A stretch of 22,759 nucleotides of DNA, taken from contig CAJUSH010000048.1 in assembly GCA_910589045.1 (NCBI GenBank), forward strand, positions 1-22,759. Direction: 5' to 3'. Shown here piece after piece: positions 7,452 through 14,399 of the stretch; position 1 is the first letter of the stretch, and each line of letters opens with the position of its first letter. Position numbers and translations under genes: made by a program. Source of the DNA: an uncultured Eubacterium sp. Its GTDB lineage: Bacteria > Bacillota_A > Clostridia > Lachnospirales > Lachnospiraceae. Under the pieces are notes generated by a model, which was given only the letters and a program-made list of their open reading frames with translations, made no database searches and was not told the DNA's origin.

Positions 7452-8232
7452 GCTGCAAACTGTCCTTCTCCAAAATTTTTATAACCGAATGCAGCTGAAA
7501 AGTGTGAAAAAGGCAGCCAATGAAATTGCTGAAAATATTATAAATGACAGTAGTTTTCGTTTTATTGACCGTGCTGCCTATGAAAACTCGATGCAGATTA
7601 TTCTAACAGACACGAACGGAAATATTTGGTACAGAGTGGACGAATGCAGTTCTGCTTATCAGACGAACCAAAATCCATACAGGGAAAACAGCAGACAAAA
7701 CGCTTGTTCTTTACATCAATACCCCTATTGGCGCAGTACAGTCAACGATTCAAATATCGCGGACAATGCTGCTGGCTGTCACAGGGGTGCCGCTTCTTGT
7801 TGGTTTTGCCCTTGCCTATTTCTTTGCCAGCCGGTTTGCAAAACCTGTTGCGGCTATCTCTGCACAGGCAGCAAAAATGGCAGGCGGTAAGGAAAATATA
7901 ATATTTGAGAAAGGCTTTTGTGATGAATTAGATGAATTGTCTGCCACACTAGAAGCAACGGTACAGAGCCTTGCCAAACTGGAAAGCTCGCGCCGTGAGT
8001 TTCTTGCAAATATTACCCATGATCTGAGAACTCCTCTGACGCTGATTCACGGTTATGTGGAAAAATCGAAGATTTATCATGGGAAGAAAAGGAAGAAGCC
8101 CGCCGGGACGCTGCTAGCGTAAAACGGGAATCAAAACGGCAGTGCCTTTCCTTAGAACAGCATATTGAGCCAGGGCTGAACGCTATGGCTGATGAACAGA
8201 GCATCTCCCAAGTATTTTATAATCTGGTTTGA
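7452..8232 (+). pseudogene. Sensor histidine kinase, degraded remnant
   Basis: Pieces of one membrane histidine kinase appear in successive frames. The end of TM1 and an extracellular stretch come first (LLQNFYNRMQLKSVKKAANE, then WYRVDE near 7626-7643). A short piece DEPKSIQGK follows in another frame. Then TLVLYINTPIGAVQ and TM2 (LLAVTGVPLLVGFALAYFFA), a HAMP-like region and the phospho-acceptor helix ANITHDLRTPLTLIHGYVE follow, ending in an off-frame stop at 8122. A last piece, MADEQSISQVFYNLV, is the N-box approach of the ATPase domain and stops at 8230-8232. At least two frameshifts, an internal deletion after the H-box, and loss of the N-terminus and almost the whole ATP-binding domain make it inactive. 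No matching receiver protein is adjacent. Confidence 0.8.
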
Positions 8233-8242
8233 ATTACAATAG

Positions 8243-9763
8243 CAATATTCAGGACAGTACAAACTTGACAAAACATACGAAGGCAATGCGCTGATTGCAT
8301 CCCTGTGTATCGGGGAGACTTTTGCGGCAGGGGAAGTGGCTTTTATCATGCAGCTTGGGGCCCTTCTTGAAGACCTGACCGTGGCAAAGGCAAGGGCAGG
8401 CATTGAAAAGCTTGTACGCCTGACGCCGCATACAGCAAGGCGGTTAAAGGACGGAGCGGAAGACACGATCCCGGCGGAAGAGGTATGCGTGGGCGACATC
8501 CTTCGCATACTCCCTGGAGAAACAGTGCCTGTAGACGGGGTAATCCTTTCCGGGCAGACATCCATTAACCAGGCGGTCATGACAGGGGAATCCATGCCCG
8601 TGGATAAAACGGCAGGCGATGCGGTTTCCAGCGGGACAGTGAACCAGTTCGGCGCTTTTGAGATGGAGGCATTAAAAGTCGGGGAGGACAGTTCCATCCA
8701 GAGGATGATACGGCTGGTGCAGTCCGCTGATGCGGGAAAAGCAAAAATCGTCGGGCTTGCCGACCGTTTTGCAACATGGATCGTGGTAATTGCGCTGTCA
8801 GCCGCATTTGTTACATGGCTTGCCACAGGTCAGATCATTCGTGCCGTTACCATTCTGGTTGTGTTCTGTCCCTGCGCACTGGTTCTCGCCACACCAACAG
8901 CGATCATGGCCGCCATTGGAAATGCAACAAAGCACGGGTTCCTCGTCAGGGAGGGGGATGCGCTGGAGCGGCTTTCCATGGTAAAGAAGATCGCGTTTGA
9001 TAAGACGGGGACGCTTACTTGCGGGGTGCCGCGTGTCATTGCTGTAAAAAGCATAGCGGGAGGTTATGGAGAGGATGAGGTTTTCCGTCTTGCGGCATCT
9101 GTGGAGCAGCTTTCCGAACACCCTCTTGGAAAAGCCATTGTAAACTCTTACCGGCAGGAATGCAGGCAGGTCCTTATCCATCCGGTATCCTTCCGGATGG
9201 TTCCGGGGCAGGGGGTTTCGGCAGTCCTGGATGGCAGGGCTGTCTATGCGGGAAATAAGGAACTGCTGGCAGAAAATAATATCGGGGTTTCAGACCAGCC
9301 GGATGTTCATATTTATTTGCAAAAGGGATGCACGGTTACTTACCTTGCCGCAGATGCCAGATATATCGGATATGTGGTTCTGTCAGACACTCTCAGGGAA
9401 AAGAGCGGGGAGATGGTTGCCGCCCTGAAAAGAACCGGTATGGAACCTGTGCTGCTGACAGGGGACAGCCAGAGCGCCGCACAGAATATGGCGGGACAGC
9501 TTCACATTGATGAGGTGTGTGCACAGTGCCTGCCGGAAGATAAACTGCGGTATATTGAGGAATGCCAGAGGAAAGGAAAGCCTGTCTGCATGATCGGGGA
9601 TGGCATCAATGATGCGCCGGCATTAAAAAAGGTGGATGTCGGGATTGCCCTGGCGATCACAGGCATACTGAATCCGCTTGTCGGAGCCCTTGTACATAAT
9701 GCAGGATCTGTCCTTGTGATTGTCAATTCGGCATTCCTGCTGAAATGGAAAAAGAGAGCCTGA
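8243..9763 (+). pseudogene. Heavy-metal P1B-type ATPase, N-truncated with internal deletion
   Basis: This open frame covers the catalytic core of a metal-exporting P-type ATPase. Homology begins near 8276 (EGNALIAS) without the metal-binding domain and first membrane helices, and no ribosome site is evident; GTG 8336 is only formal. Numbered from that GTG, TGES is at 83-86, the metal-site CPC at 178-180 and the phosphorylation motif DKTGT at 222-226; SEHPLGKAI and GDGINDAP follow. After DVGIA the reading frame jumps directly to LAITGILNPLVGALVHNAGS. Intact relatives have about 60 residues between these, including the VAxxxAD segment and the start of membrane helix 7. The transported metal cannot be decided from CPC alone. 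Loss of both ends of the transport domain implies no function. Confidence 0.85.
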
Positions 9764-9828
9764 TATGCATACAAATGTTAGGGAAGAAAATTGATTCGAA
9801 ATGTGGGATGTTCCGAATAAAGGCTTAT

Positions 9829-9930
9829 ACGGCGGGCGGCATCCCTGGACGGGCAGACAAAGGTGTGGGAGGCTTTGCCACCTGACGGCAAGGACTGCTT
9901 TCTGCGACAAAAACCAAGAAAACAAAAATA
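9829..9930 (+). pseudogene. Serine recombinase remnant, two fused pieces
   Basis: One frame reads RRAASLDGQTKVWEALPPDG and ends in KPRKQK and a stop. Bases 9829-9847 equal 2763-2781 of the intact recombinase (encoding RRAASL). Bases 9844-9872 equal 3060-3088 (encoding LDGQTKVWE). The two source segments are about 280 bp apart in the intact gene and meet here at a shared CCTG, so this is the scar of a second, related recombinase gene with a microhomology deletion. The C-terminal residues differ from the intact gene, showing it was not a recent copy of it. Confidence 0.8.
9844..9872 (+). repeat. 29-bp direct repeat, copy 2
   Basis: Identical to 3060-3088 and in the same orientation; see the recombinase remnant. 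Recombination between the copies would delete the siderophore operon and pseudogene block. Confidence 0.85.
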
Positions 9931-9956
9931 AACAAAATAAAATAACGGAGTATATA

Positions 9957-9984
9957 TTGACAAACCAAAGCAGAATGTTATAAT
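9957..9984 (+). promoter_or_regulatory. Sigma-A promoter of the aldehyde/alcohol dehydrogenase unit
   Basis: A consensus TTGACA (9957-9962) and a consensus TATAAT (9979-9984) are separated by 16 bp, followed by a T-rich start region. The leader to the first gene is about 120 nt, A-rich, with no clear hairpin. It is the strongest promoter match in the window. It lies just after the recombinase remnant, so the unit downstream has its own transcription signal. Confidence 0.8.
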
Positions 9985-10113
9985 TTTTTGTATCAAAACA
10001 TCGGAAAAGCACGAAAATTCAAGAAAATAAAGAAAAAGAACGGAAGCTGCAGCAAATGCGGCATATAGGGCGGATGTTCACTCGTGCGCAGACAACATAA
10101 AAGGGGGTTTGTC

Positions 10114-11517
10114 ATGGATATCACTGCAAATGAGGTTGCGCAGATTGTAAAGAGCGTTCTGGCCGGGATCGGTCAGGAGGGGGCGGCGGGCAGCTCCCAC
10201 GGTGTGTTCACGCGCTGTGAGGATGCGATTGACGCCGCGTATGTGGCACAGAAGGACTGGTATATGAATTATCAGCTCAGGGACAGGGAGCGCATCATCG
10301 CCGCAATCCGAAAGGTGAGCCTTGCGCACGCGGAGGACTTTGCCCGGCGGGTGCGGGACGAAACCGGTATGGGGCGCTATGAGGACAAGGTGCTAAAGCA
10401 CGTCGCCGTCATTAACGGCACGCCTGGAACGGAGTGCCTGAAGACGGATGCAATCTCGGGCGATGCCGGGCTGATGCTGGAGGAGCGGGGACCCTTTGGT
10501 GTGATCGGTGCGATTACGCCCTCCACGAACCCGACGGAGACGATCATCAACAACACCATCAGCATGATTGCCGGCGGGAATGGGGTTGTGTTCAACGTGC
10601 ATCCCGGCGCGAAGCGCACCTGTGCCTACGCGCTTGGGATTTTGCATGACACCATCGTGGAAAACGGCGGGCCGGCGGGGCTGATTACGATGGTGGCGGA
10701 GCCGACGATGGAGACGGTTGATATCCTCACCTCAAGTCCGAAAATCCGGCTGATGGTTGGCACGGGTGGTATGCCGATGGTCAATTCCCTGCTTCGTTCC
10801 GGGAAAAAGACCATCGGGGCAGGTGCCGGAAATCCCCCGGTGGTGGTGGACGAGACGGCGGATCTTGCGCTGGCGGCAAGGGAGATTTACCGGGGTGCAT
10901 CCTTTGACAACAACCTGCTGTGTCTGGCGGAAAAGGAAGTGTTTGCGGTGGAATCCATAGAGAAGGAGCTGGTGGCGGGCATGACTGCACAGGGAGCGTA
11001 TCTGTTAAGCCCTGCGCAGACCGAGACGCTGCTTGGCATTGTTTTTCAGCAGAAGGACGGCAAATACTCCGTTAACAAAAAGTGGGTCGGAAAGGATGCG
11101 GGGCTGATGCTAGAGCAGCTCGGTGTCAGCGGCCGAAGGGATACGAGGCTGCTGCTGTGCGAGGTGCCCCACGACCATCCCTTTGTGCTGGTAGAGCAGC
11201 TTATGCCGGTCCTTCCGGTTGTGAGCTGCAGCAGCTTTGAAAAGGCGGCGGAGTATGCGCTTGTTGCGGAGAACGGCAACCGCCACACGGCATCCATGTT
11301 TTCCAAGCATGTGGACAATATGACCTGCTTTGCAAAGCTCATAGAGACGACGATTTTTGTGAAAAACGGTGCGACTTTGAAGGGTGTCGGCATCGGCGGG
11401 GAGGGACATGCAACGATGACGATTGCGGGGCCTACGGGCGAGGGACTGACCTGTGCGACGAGCTTTACACGGTTCCGCAGGTGCCAGCTCGCGGACGGCG
11501 GGCTTCGGATTGTCTGA
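10114..11517 (+). CDS. CoA-acylating aldehyde dehydrogenase, PduP/EutE family
   Basis: The protein would oxidise a short aldehyde (acetaldehyde, propionaldehyde or similar) to acyl-CoA with NAD+ and coenzyme A. Length is 467 aa, as for PduP. ATG 10114 has AAGGGGG upstream at 10101-10107. Family blocks seen are TPSTNPTETIINN, GAGAGNPPVVVDETADLA, the catalytic cysteine in DNNLLCLAEKEV (Cys270), LPVV and the C-terminal GGEGHATMTIAGPTGEG. The first 20 residues (ANEVAQIVKSVLAGIG) form an amphipathic helix joined by a Gly/Ser-rich linker, like the encapsulation peptides of microcompartment enzymes, yet no shell gene is present. The neighbours are a binding-protein homologue and an iron alcohol dehydrogenase, a pairing that would split one aldehyde between acyl-CoA and alcohol. 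The natural aldehyde is inferred only. Confidence 0.9.
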   Translation: MDITANEVAQIVKSVLAGIGQEGAAGSSHGVFTRCEDAIDAAYVAQKDWYMNYQLRDRERIIAAIRKVSLAHAEDFARRVRDETGMGRYEDKVLKHVAVINGTPGTECLKTDAISGDAGLMLEERGPFGVIGAITPSTNPTETIINNTISMIAGGNGVVFNVHPGAKRTCAYALGILHDTIVENGGPAGLITMVAEPTMETVDILTSSPKIRLMVGTGGMPMVNSLLRSGKKTIGAGAGNPPVVVDETADLALAAREIYRGASFDNNLLCLAEKEVFAVESIEKELVAGMTAQGAYLLSPAQTETLLGIVFQQKDGKYSVNKKWVGKDAGLMLEQLGVSGRRDTRLLLCEVPHDHPFVLVEQLMPVLPVVSCSSFEKAAEYALVAENGNRHTASMFSKHVDNMTCFAKLIETTIFVKNGATLKGVGIGGEGHATMTIAGPTGEGLTCATSFTRFRRCQLADGGLRIV

Positions 11518-11532
11518 TACGGAGGATACGGT

Positions 11533-12648
11533 ATGAGAAAGAGAGAGCTGAGGGTGCTTGCGGTGGGCGATCCGGCGGTGTCCGCCTACGTGGACAGCAA
11601 GTACGGGATTTTGGACGGATACGGCAGGGACGTGCAGTTTGAGGCTGTGCCCTGGGAAAATTATTACAATAAAATGACGGAGGTCTTTGCAGGAAAGGCA
11701 GCATATGATATTGTAATGGTGGCGGGTCATCTGTGGGCGTATGATTTTGTGCGCAGGGGCTATCTGGAAGAGCTGTCCTATGACTTTGAGGACATTCTGC
11801 CTGTGATTGCGCAGGAGATGAAGCCGGACGGTAAAACATACCTTTCCCCCTCGTTTTGCGACGGGCATATAATTACCTACCGAAAAAGCGTGCTGCGGGA
11901 GTGTCTCGGGGAGACGTGGGGCGATATTGTTACACCGCAGGAGTTTGTGCGGGCGGTGCGGGTGATCGGGGAGCAAACCGGGAAGCCCTCGGTTGTGCTC
12001 AAAGCGGATGTGTCGGAGATTTTCACGGATGCGCTTCCTTACCTGCGCATGAACGGCGGGGACGTGTACGAGGGTGCGCAGGCCGTGTGCAATGCGCCGG
12101 GAATTATCGACGGACTGGAGCAGTACTGCAGTCTGCGGGCGTATGCCCCTGCGGGGACGCAGCACTTCGGAAACGGGGAGGTGGCGGCGGCGATCCGTGA
12201 AAACCGGGTGCCGCTTGCCGTGACCTGGAGCGGGCAGATGGGCGTAGTTTACACCGATGACTGCGTGGATAAGGAGGATATCGGCTTTGCTACCTTCCCG
12301 ACGGCGTGGAATGTGAGCTGGTCCTTTGCGGTGAGCGCCCGCAGCGACAAAAAGAAAGAAGCAGAAGCCTTCCTGGCTTATTTGAGAAGCCGTGAGGTTG
12401 ACGGCATCGCGGGCGGGGAAAGCGGCGCCCCGGTGCGTCGGAGCAGCTATGAGAAGGGTCGGGAGATTTACCCCTGGTACGACTGCCAGTTAAAAATGTT
12501 TGAGCTGGCGGCGCCCCTGCCGAATATGGAAAACGCGGGGGAAAGAAACGACGTATTTTACCGCGAGATCGCGGAGGCGTTTGCCGGAAATAAGACACCG
12601 GCGCAGGCGATGGCGGACGCACAGGAGGAAATCAACCGGATCGGGTAG
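11533..12648 (+). CDS. Solute-binding-protein homologue lacking a signal peptide
   Basis: This 371-aa protein resembles family 1 extracellular solute-binding proteins of sugar ABC importers. The N-lobe reads VLAVGDPAVSAYVDSKYG, then FEAVPWENYYNKMTEVFAGK and YDIVMVAGHLWAYDFVRRGYLEEL. Hinge and C-lobe motifs include LAVTWSGQMGVV, DIGFATFP and SWSFAVSARSDKKKEAEAFLAYL. The C-terminal helices run to QAMADAQEEINRIG. The start ATG 11533 follows GGAGG (11521-11525), and the protein begins MRKRELRVLAVGDP with no hydrophobic signal or lipobox, so it should stay in the cytoplasm. No in-frame extension is possible, because the previous gene ends 15 bp upstream. It could be a cytoplasmic ligand sensor or carrier for pathway intermediates, or a secreted protein that lost its signal. 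Its ligand is unknown. Confidence 0.75.
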   Translation: MRKRELRVLAVGDPAVSAYVDSKYGILDGYGRDVQFEAVPWENYYNKMTEVFAGKAAYDIVMVAGHLWAYDFVRRGYLEELSYDFEDILPVIAQEMKPDGKTYLSPSFCDGHIITYRKSVLRECLGETWGDIVTPQEFVRAVRVIGEQTGKPSVVLKADVSEIFTDALPYLRMNGGDVYEGAQAVCNAPGIIDGLEQYCSLRAYAPAGTQHFGNGEVAAAIRENRVPLAVTWSGQMGVVYTDDCVDKEDIGFATFPTAWNVSWSFAVSARSDKKKEAEAFLAYLRSREVDGIAGGESGAPVRRSSYEKGREIYPWYDCQLKMFELAAPLPNMENAGERNDVFYREIAEAFAGNKTPAQAMADAQEEINRIG

Positions 12649-12713
12649 CGGCACTGCGCGGCAGCAGCAAAGACAGGCAGGACTGTGATGATTGGTTTTA
12701 GAAAGGCAGCAGT

Positions 12714-13868
12714 ATGGGAGCAGAGAGAATCAATGCGGTAAGGACAAGCTTTTTCGGCAAGGGTGCCATCTCGCTTTTGCCGGGCGAGCTGAGAAAGCGC
12801 GGCTACAAGCGGGCGCTGATTGTGACGGATAAGTTTCTGGCAGAGACGGGGGTTGCGGCCCGCGTAGGGGAAGCCCTGTCCGCGGCAGGCATGGAGTACC
12901 GGGTCTACGACCGGGTGATGCCGAACCCGACGACCGGGATCGTAAACGAATGCATCGGAGAGGCGCGGGACATGAAGGCCGAGACGCTTGTGGCCGTGGG
13001 CGGCGGCTCCGCCATCGATACCTGTAAGGCAGCCGGAATTGTTCTGGCAAACGGCGGGCGCGTGGAGGACTACGAGGGTGTAGAAAAATCCGGACGGGAA
13101 AGCATCCCCCTCATCGCCGTGAACACGACGGCGGGAACCGGCTCCGAGGTGACGTGCTTTTACATTGTGACGGACGATGTACGGCACAGCAAAATGTGCA
13201 TGGTGGACGCAAACTGCATCGTGGACATTGCCATAAACGATACGGATTTTATGATGTCCATGCCTGGGGAGCTGACGGCGTCGACGGGTATGGATGCCAT
13301 GACCCATGCAATCGAGGCGGCGATGACCTGGCGCTCCACGCCCATCACGGACAAGGACGCCTGCTGGGCGATCGGCGTGATACGGGAATATCTGCCCCGC
13401 GCCGTGAGGGACGGCTCGGACGTGGAGGCCAGGGAGATGATGGCGTATGCGCAGTATGCGGCGGGTATGGCGTTTTCCAATGCCGGGCTTGGCATGGTGC
13501 ACGCCATGGCACATGCGCTGGGCGGCTTTTACAATCTGCCCCACGGTGTATGCAATGCGGTGCTGCTTCCCTTTGTGCTGGAGTATAACGGTCAGTTCCT
13601 GCAGGCGCAGGAGCGCTTTTGCAAGATCGGGAGGGCGCTTGGCATTGCGGAGGAGCCGGGCATGGATATGGTACACGAGGTGGTGCGCGGGATTCGCGCG
13701 CTCTCGCGGGAGGTTGGGATTCCGGAGAGACTGCGGGAGCTAAGGATCGTGAAGGAATCGGATTTCCCGGCGCTGGCAGCGCTTGCGGTTAAGGACGCGT
13801 GTATGGACACGAATATTGGAAAAGCGGTGGCGGGGGACGTAATACAGGTTTACCGCGCGGCGATGTGA
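12714..13868 (+). CDS. Iron-containing alcohol dehydrogenase (FucO-like)
   Basis: A group III, iron-dependent NAD(P)-alcohol dehydrogenase of 384 aa that would reduce a short aldehyde such as lactaldehyde or acetaldehyde, or act in reverse. The nucleotide-binding GGGSAIDTCK and NTTAGTGSEVT segments are intact. The predicted iron ligands are Asp194 and His198 in GMDAMTHAIEA, His263 in VHAMAHALGGFYNLPHG and His277, the same spacing as FucO. ATG 12714 is preceded by a modest GAAAGG. It ends unit A; a terminator follows about 95 bp later. Pairing with an acylating aldehyde dehydrogenase suggests redox balancing of one aldehyde. Confidence 0.92.
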   Translation: MGAERINAVRTSFFGKGAISLLPGELRKRGYKRALIVTDKFLAETGVAARVGEALSAAGMEYRVYDRVMPNPTTGIVNECIGEARDMKAETLVAVGGGSAIDTCKAAGIVLANGGRVEDYEGVEKSGRESIPLIAVNTTAGTGSEVTCFYIVTDDVRHSKMCMVDANCIVDIAINDTDFMMSMPGELTASTGMDAMTHAIEAAMTWRSTPITDKDACWAIGVIREYLPRAVRDGSDVEAREMMAYAQYAAGMAFSNAGLGMVHAMAHALGGFYNLPHGVCNAVLLPFVLEYNGQFLQAQERFCKIGRALGIAEEPGMDMVHEVVRGIRALSREVGIPERLRELRIVKESDFPALAALAVKDACMDTNIGKAVAGDVIQVYRAAM

Positions 13869-13921
13869 CGAAATTTTTTGCAGTCCCATACGCATAGTCT
13901 CCAAATGAAAAAGGTATAAGA

Positions 13922-13939
13922 CCCGTGATCGGTAACGGG
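13922..13939 (+). other. Small hairpin in the gap after the alcohol dehydrogenase
   Basis: CCCGT (13922-13926) pairs with ACGGG (13935-13939) in a nearly palindromic 18-nt stretch. It lies between the alcohol dehydrogenase stop and the terminator and matches no riboswitch class I recognise. The 531-bp gap 13869-14399 otherwise holds the terminator, the CTAAAC repeats and the promoter described separately, and no gene. Confidence 0.3.
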
Positions 13940-13960
13940 CAGGTTGGACGTGTATTTAAA

Positions 13961-14005
13961 GAATAGCATCCTCACATTAGGTGACAGGGATGCTATTTCT
14001 TTTTA
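13961..14005 (+). terminator. Rho-independent terminator of unit A
   Basis: AATAGCATCC (13962-13971) pairs perfectly with GGATGCTATT (13988-13997). An inner TCAC/GTGA stem extends it, and TCTTTTTA follows. It ends the aldehyde dehydrogenase-alcohol dehydrogenase transcript and separates it from the importer unit. Confidence 0.85.
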
Positions 14006-14036
14006 GAAAAATATACAAAAGCGTATTTTTGTCAAG

Positions 14037-14074
14037 CTAAACTCGTTTAGTATATGAAAACGGCTGTGTTTAGT
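14037..14074. promoter_or_regulatory. CTAAAC/GTTTAG inverted sites upstream of importer unit
   Basis: CTAAAC (14037-14042) and GTTTAG (14045-14050) form an inverted repeat with a 2-bp centre, and a further GTTTAGT lies at 14068-14074. The same hexamer builds the direct array at 14209-14259. A regulator contacting both clusters, perhaps with DNA looping, is possible. Confidence 0.5.
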
Positions 14075-14208
14075 AAAAATGCATATAAAACAACGAAAAA
14101 ATCGGGTTAAACTGGAGAAAATCATAAAACAGCAAAGGAAAACAGAAAAATGAATTGTGTATTTTTACTATAAAACCGACAGCGTACCATGGAGTTGATA
14201 AATATTCT

Positions 14209-14259
14209 ACTAAACAATCAACTAAACATTGCTAAAATAATGACTAAACAAAACTAAAC
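14209..14259 (+). repeat. Phased CTAAAC direct-repeat array, candidate operator
   Basis: Five ACTAAAC-like units start at 14209, 14221, 14231 (degenerate, GCTAAAA), 14243 and 14253. Their spacings are 12, 10, 12 and 10 bp, a 22-bp super-period of two DNA turns. All would face the same side of the helix. The array lies about 45-95 bp upstream of the -35 element of the importer promoter, a position suited to an activator. No regulator gene is in the window. Confidence 0.6.
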
Positions 14260-14302
14260 AAAGGCATAATTACCAAAAATAAGAAATAAACAAAAGAAAA
14301 TA

Positions 14303-14330
14303 TTGATTTTTCGACATAAAATGCTATAAT
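14303..14330 (+). promoter_or_regulatory. Extended -10 promoter of the importer/kinase unit
   Basis: TATAAT at 14325-14330 is preceded by TG at 14322-14323, giving an extended -10 element. A weak TTGATT -35 lies at 14303-14308 with a 16-bp spacer. The imperfect -35 and the upstream repeat array suggest activator dependence. The leader is about 60 nt. Confidence 0.7.
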
Positions 14331-14399
14331 TTTAAACAGGAATTGCAGGAAATAAATTTGTGCGATTTCTACAAATAATTTCAAACAGGAGGTTGAATT

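Noticed and set aside
11110..12165. Long minus-strand frames opposite the dehydrogenase genes
   Set aside because: High GC makes long antisense frames common; the translations are Arg/His/Pro-rich and featureless.
13900..14005. Possible riboswitch or small RNA after the alcohol dehydrogenase
   Set aside because: Only a small hairpin and an ordinary terminator are visible, with no motif of a known riboswitch class and no promoter of its own.
14055..14068. Possible CcpA catabolite-responsive element in the importer control region
   Set aside because: Only the first half (TGAAAACG) fits; the second half misses several consensus positions.
14209..14259. CRISPR array or plasmid iterons
   Set aside because: Repeat units are only 7 bp with 3-5 bp between them, no cas or rep genes are present, and the position before a promoter fits an operator better.
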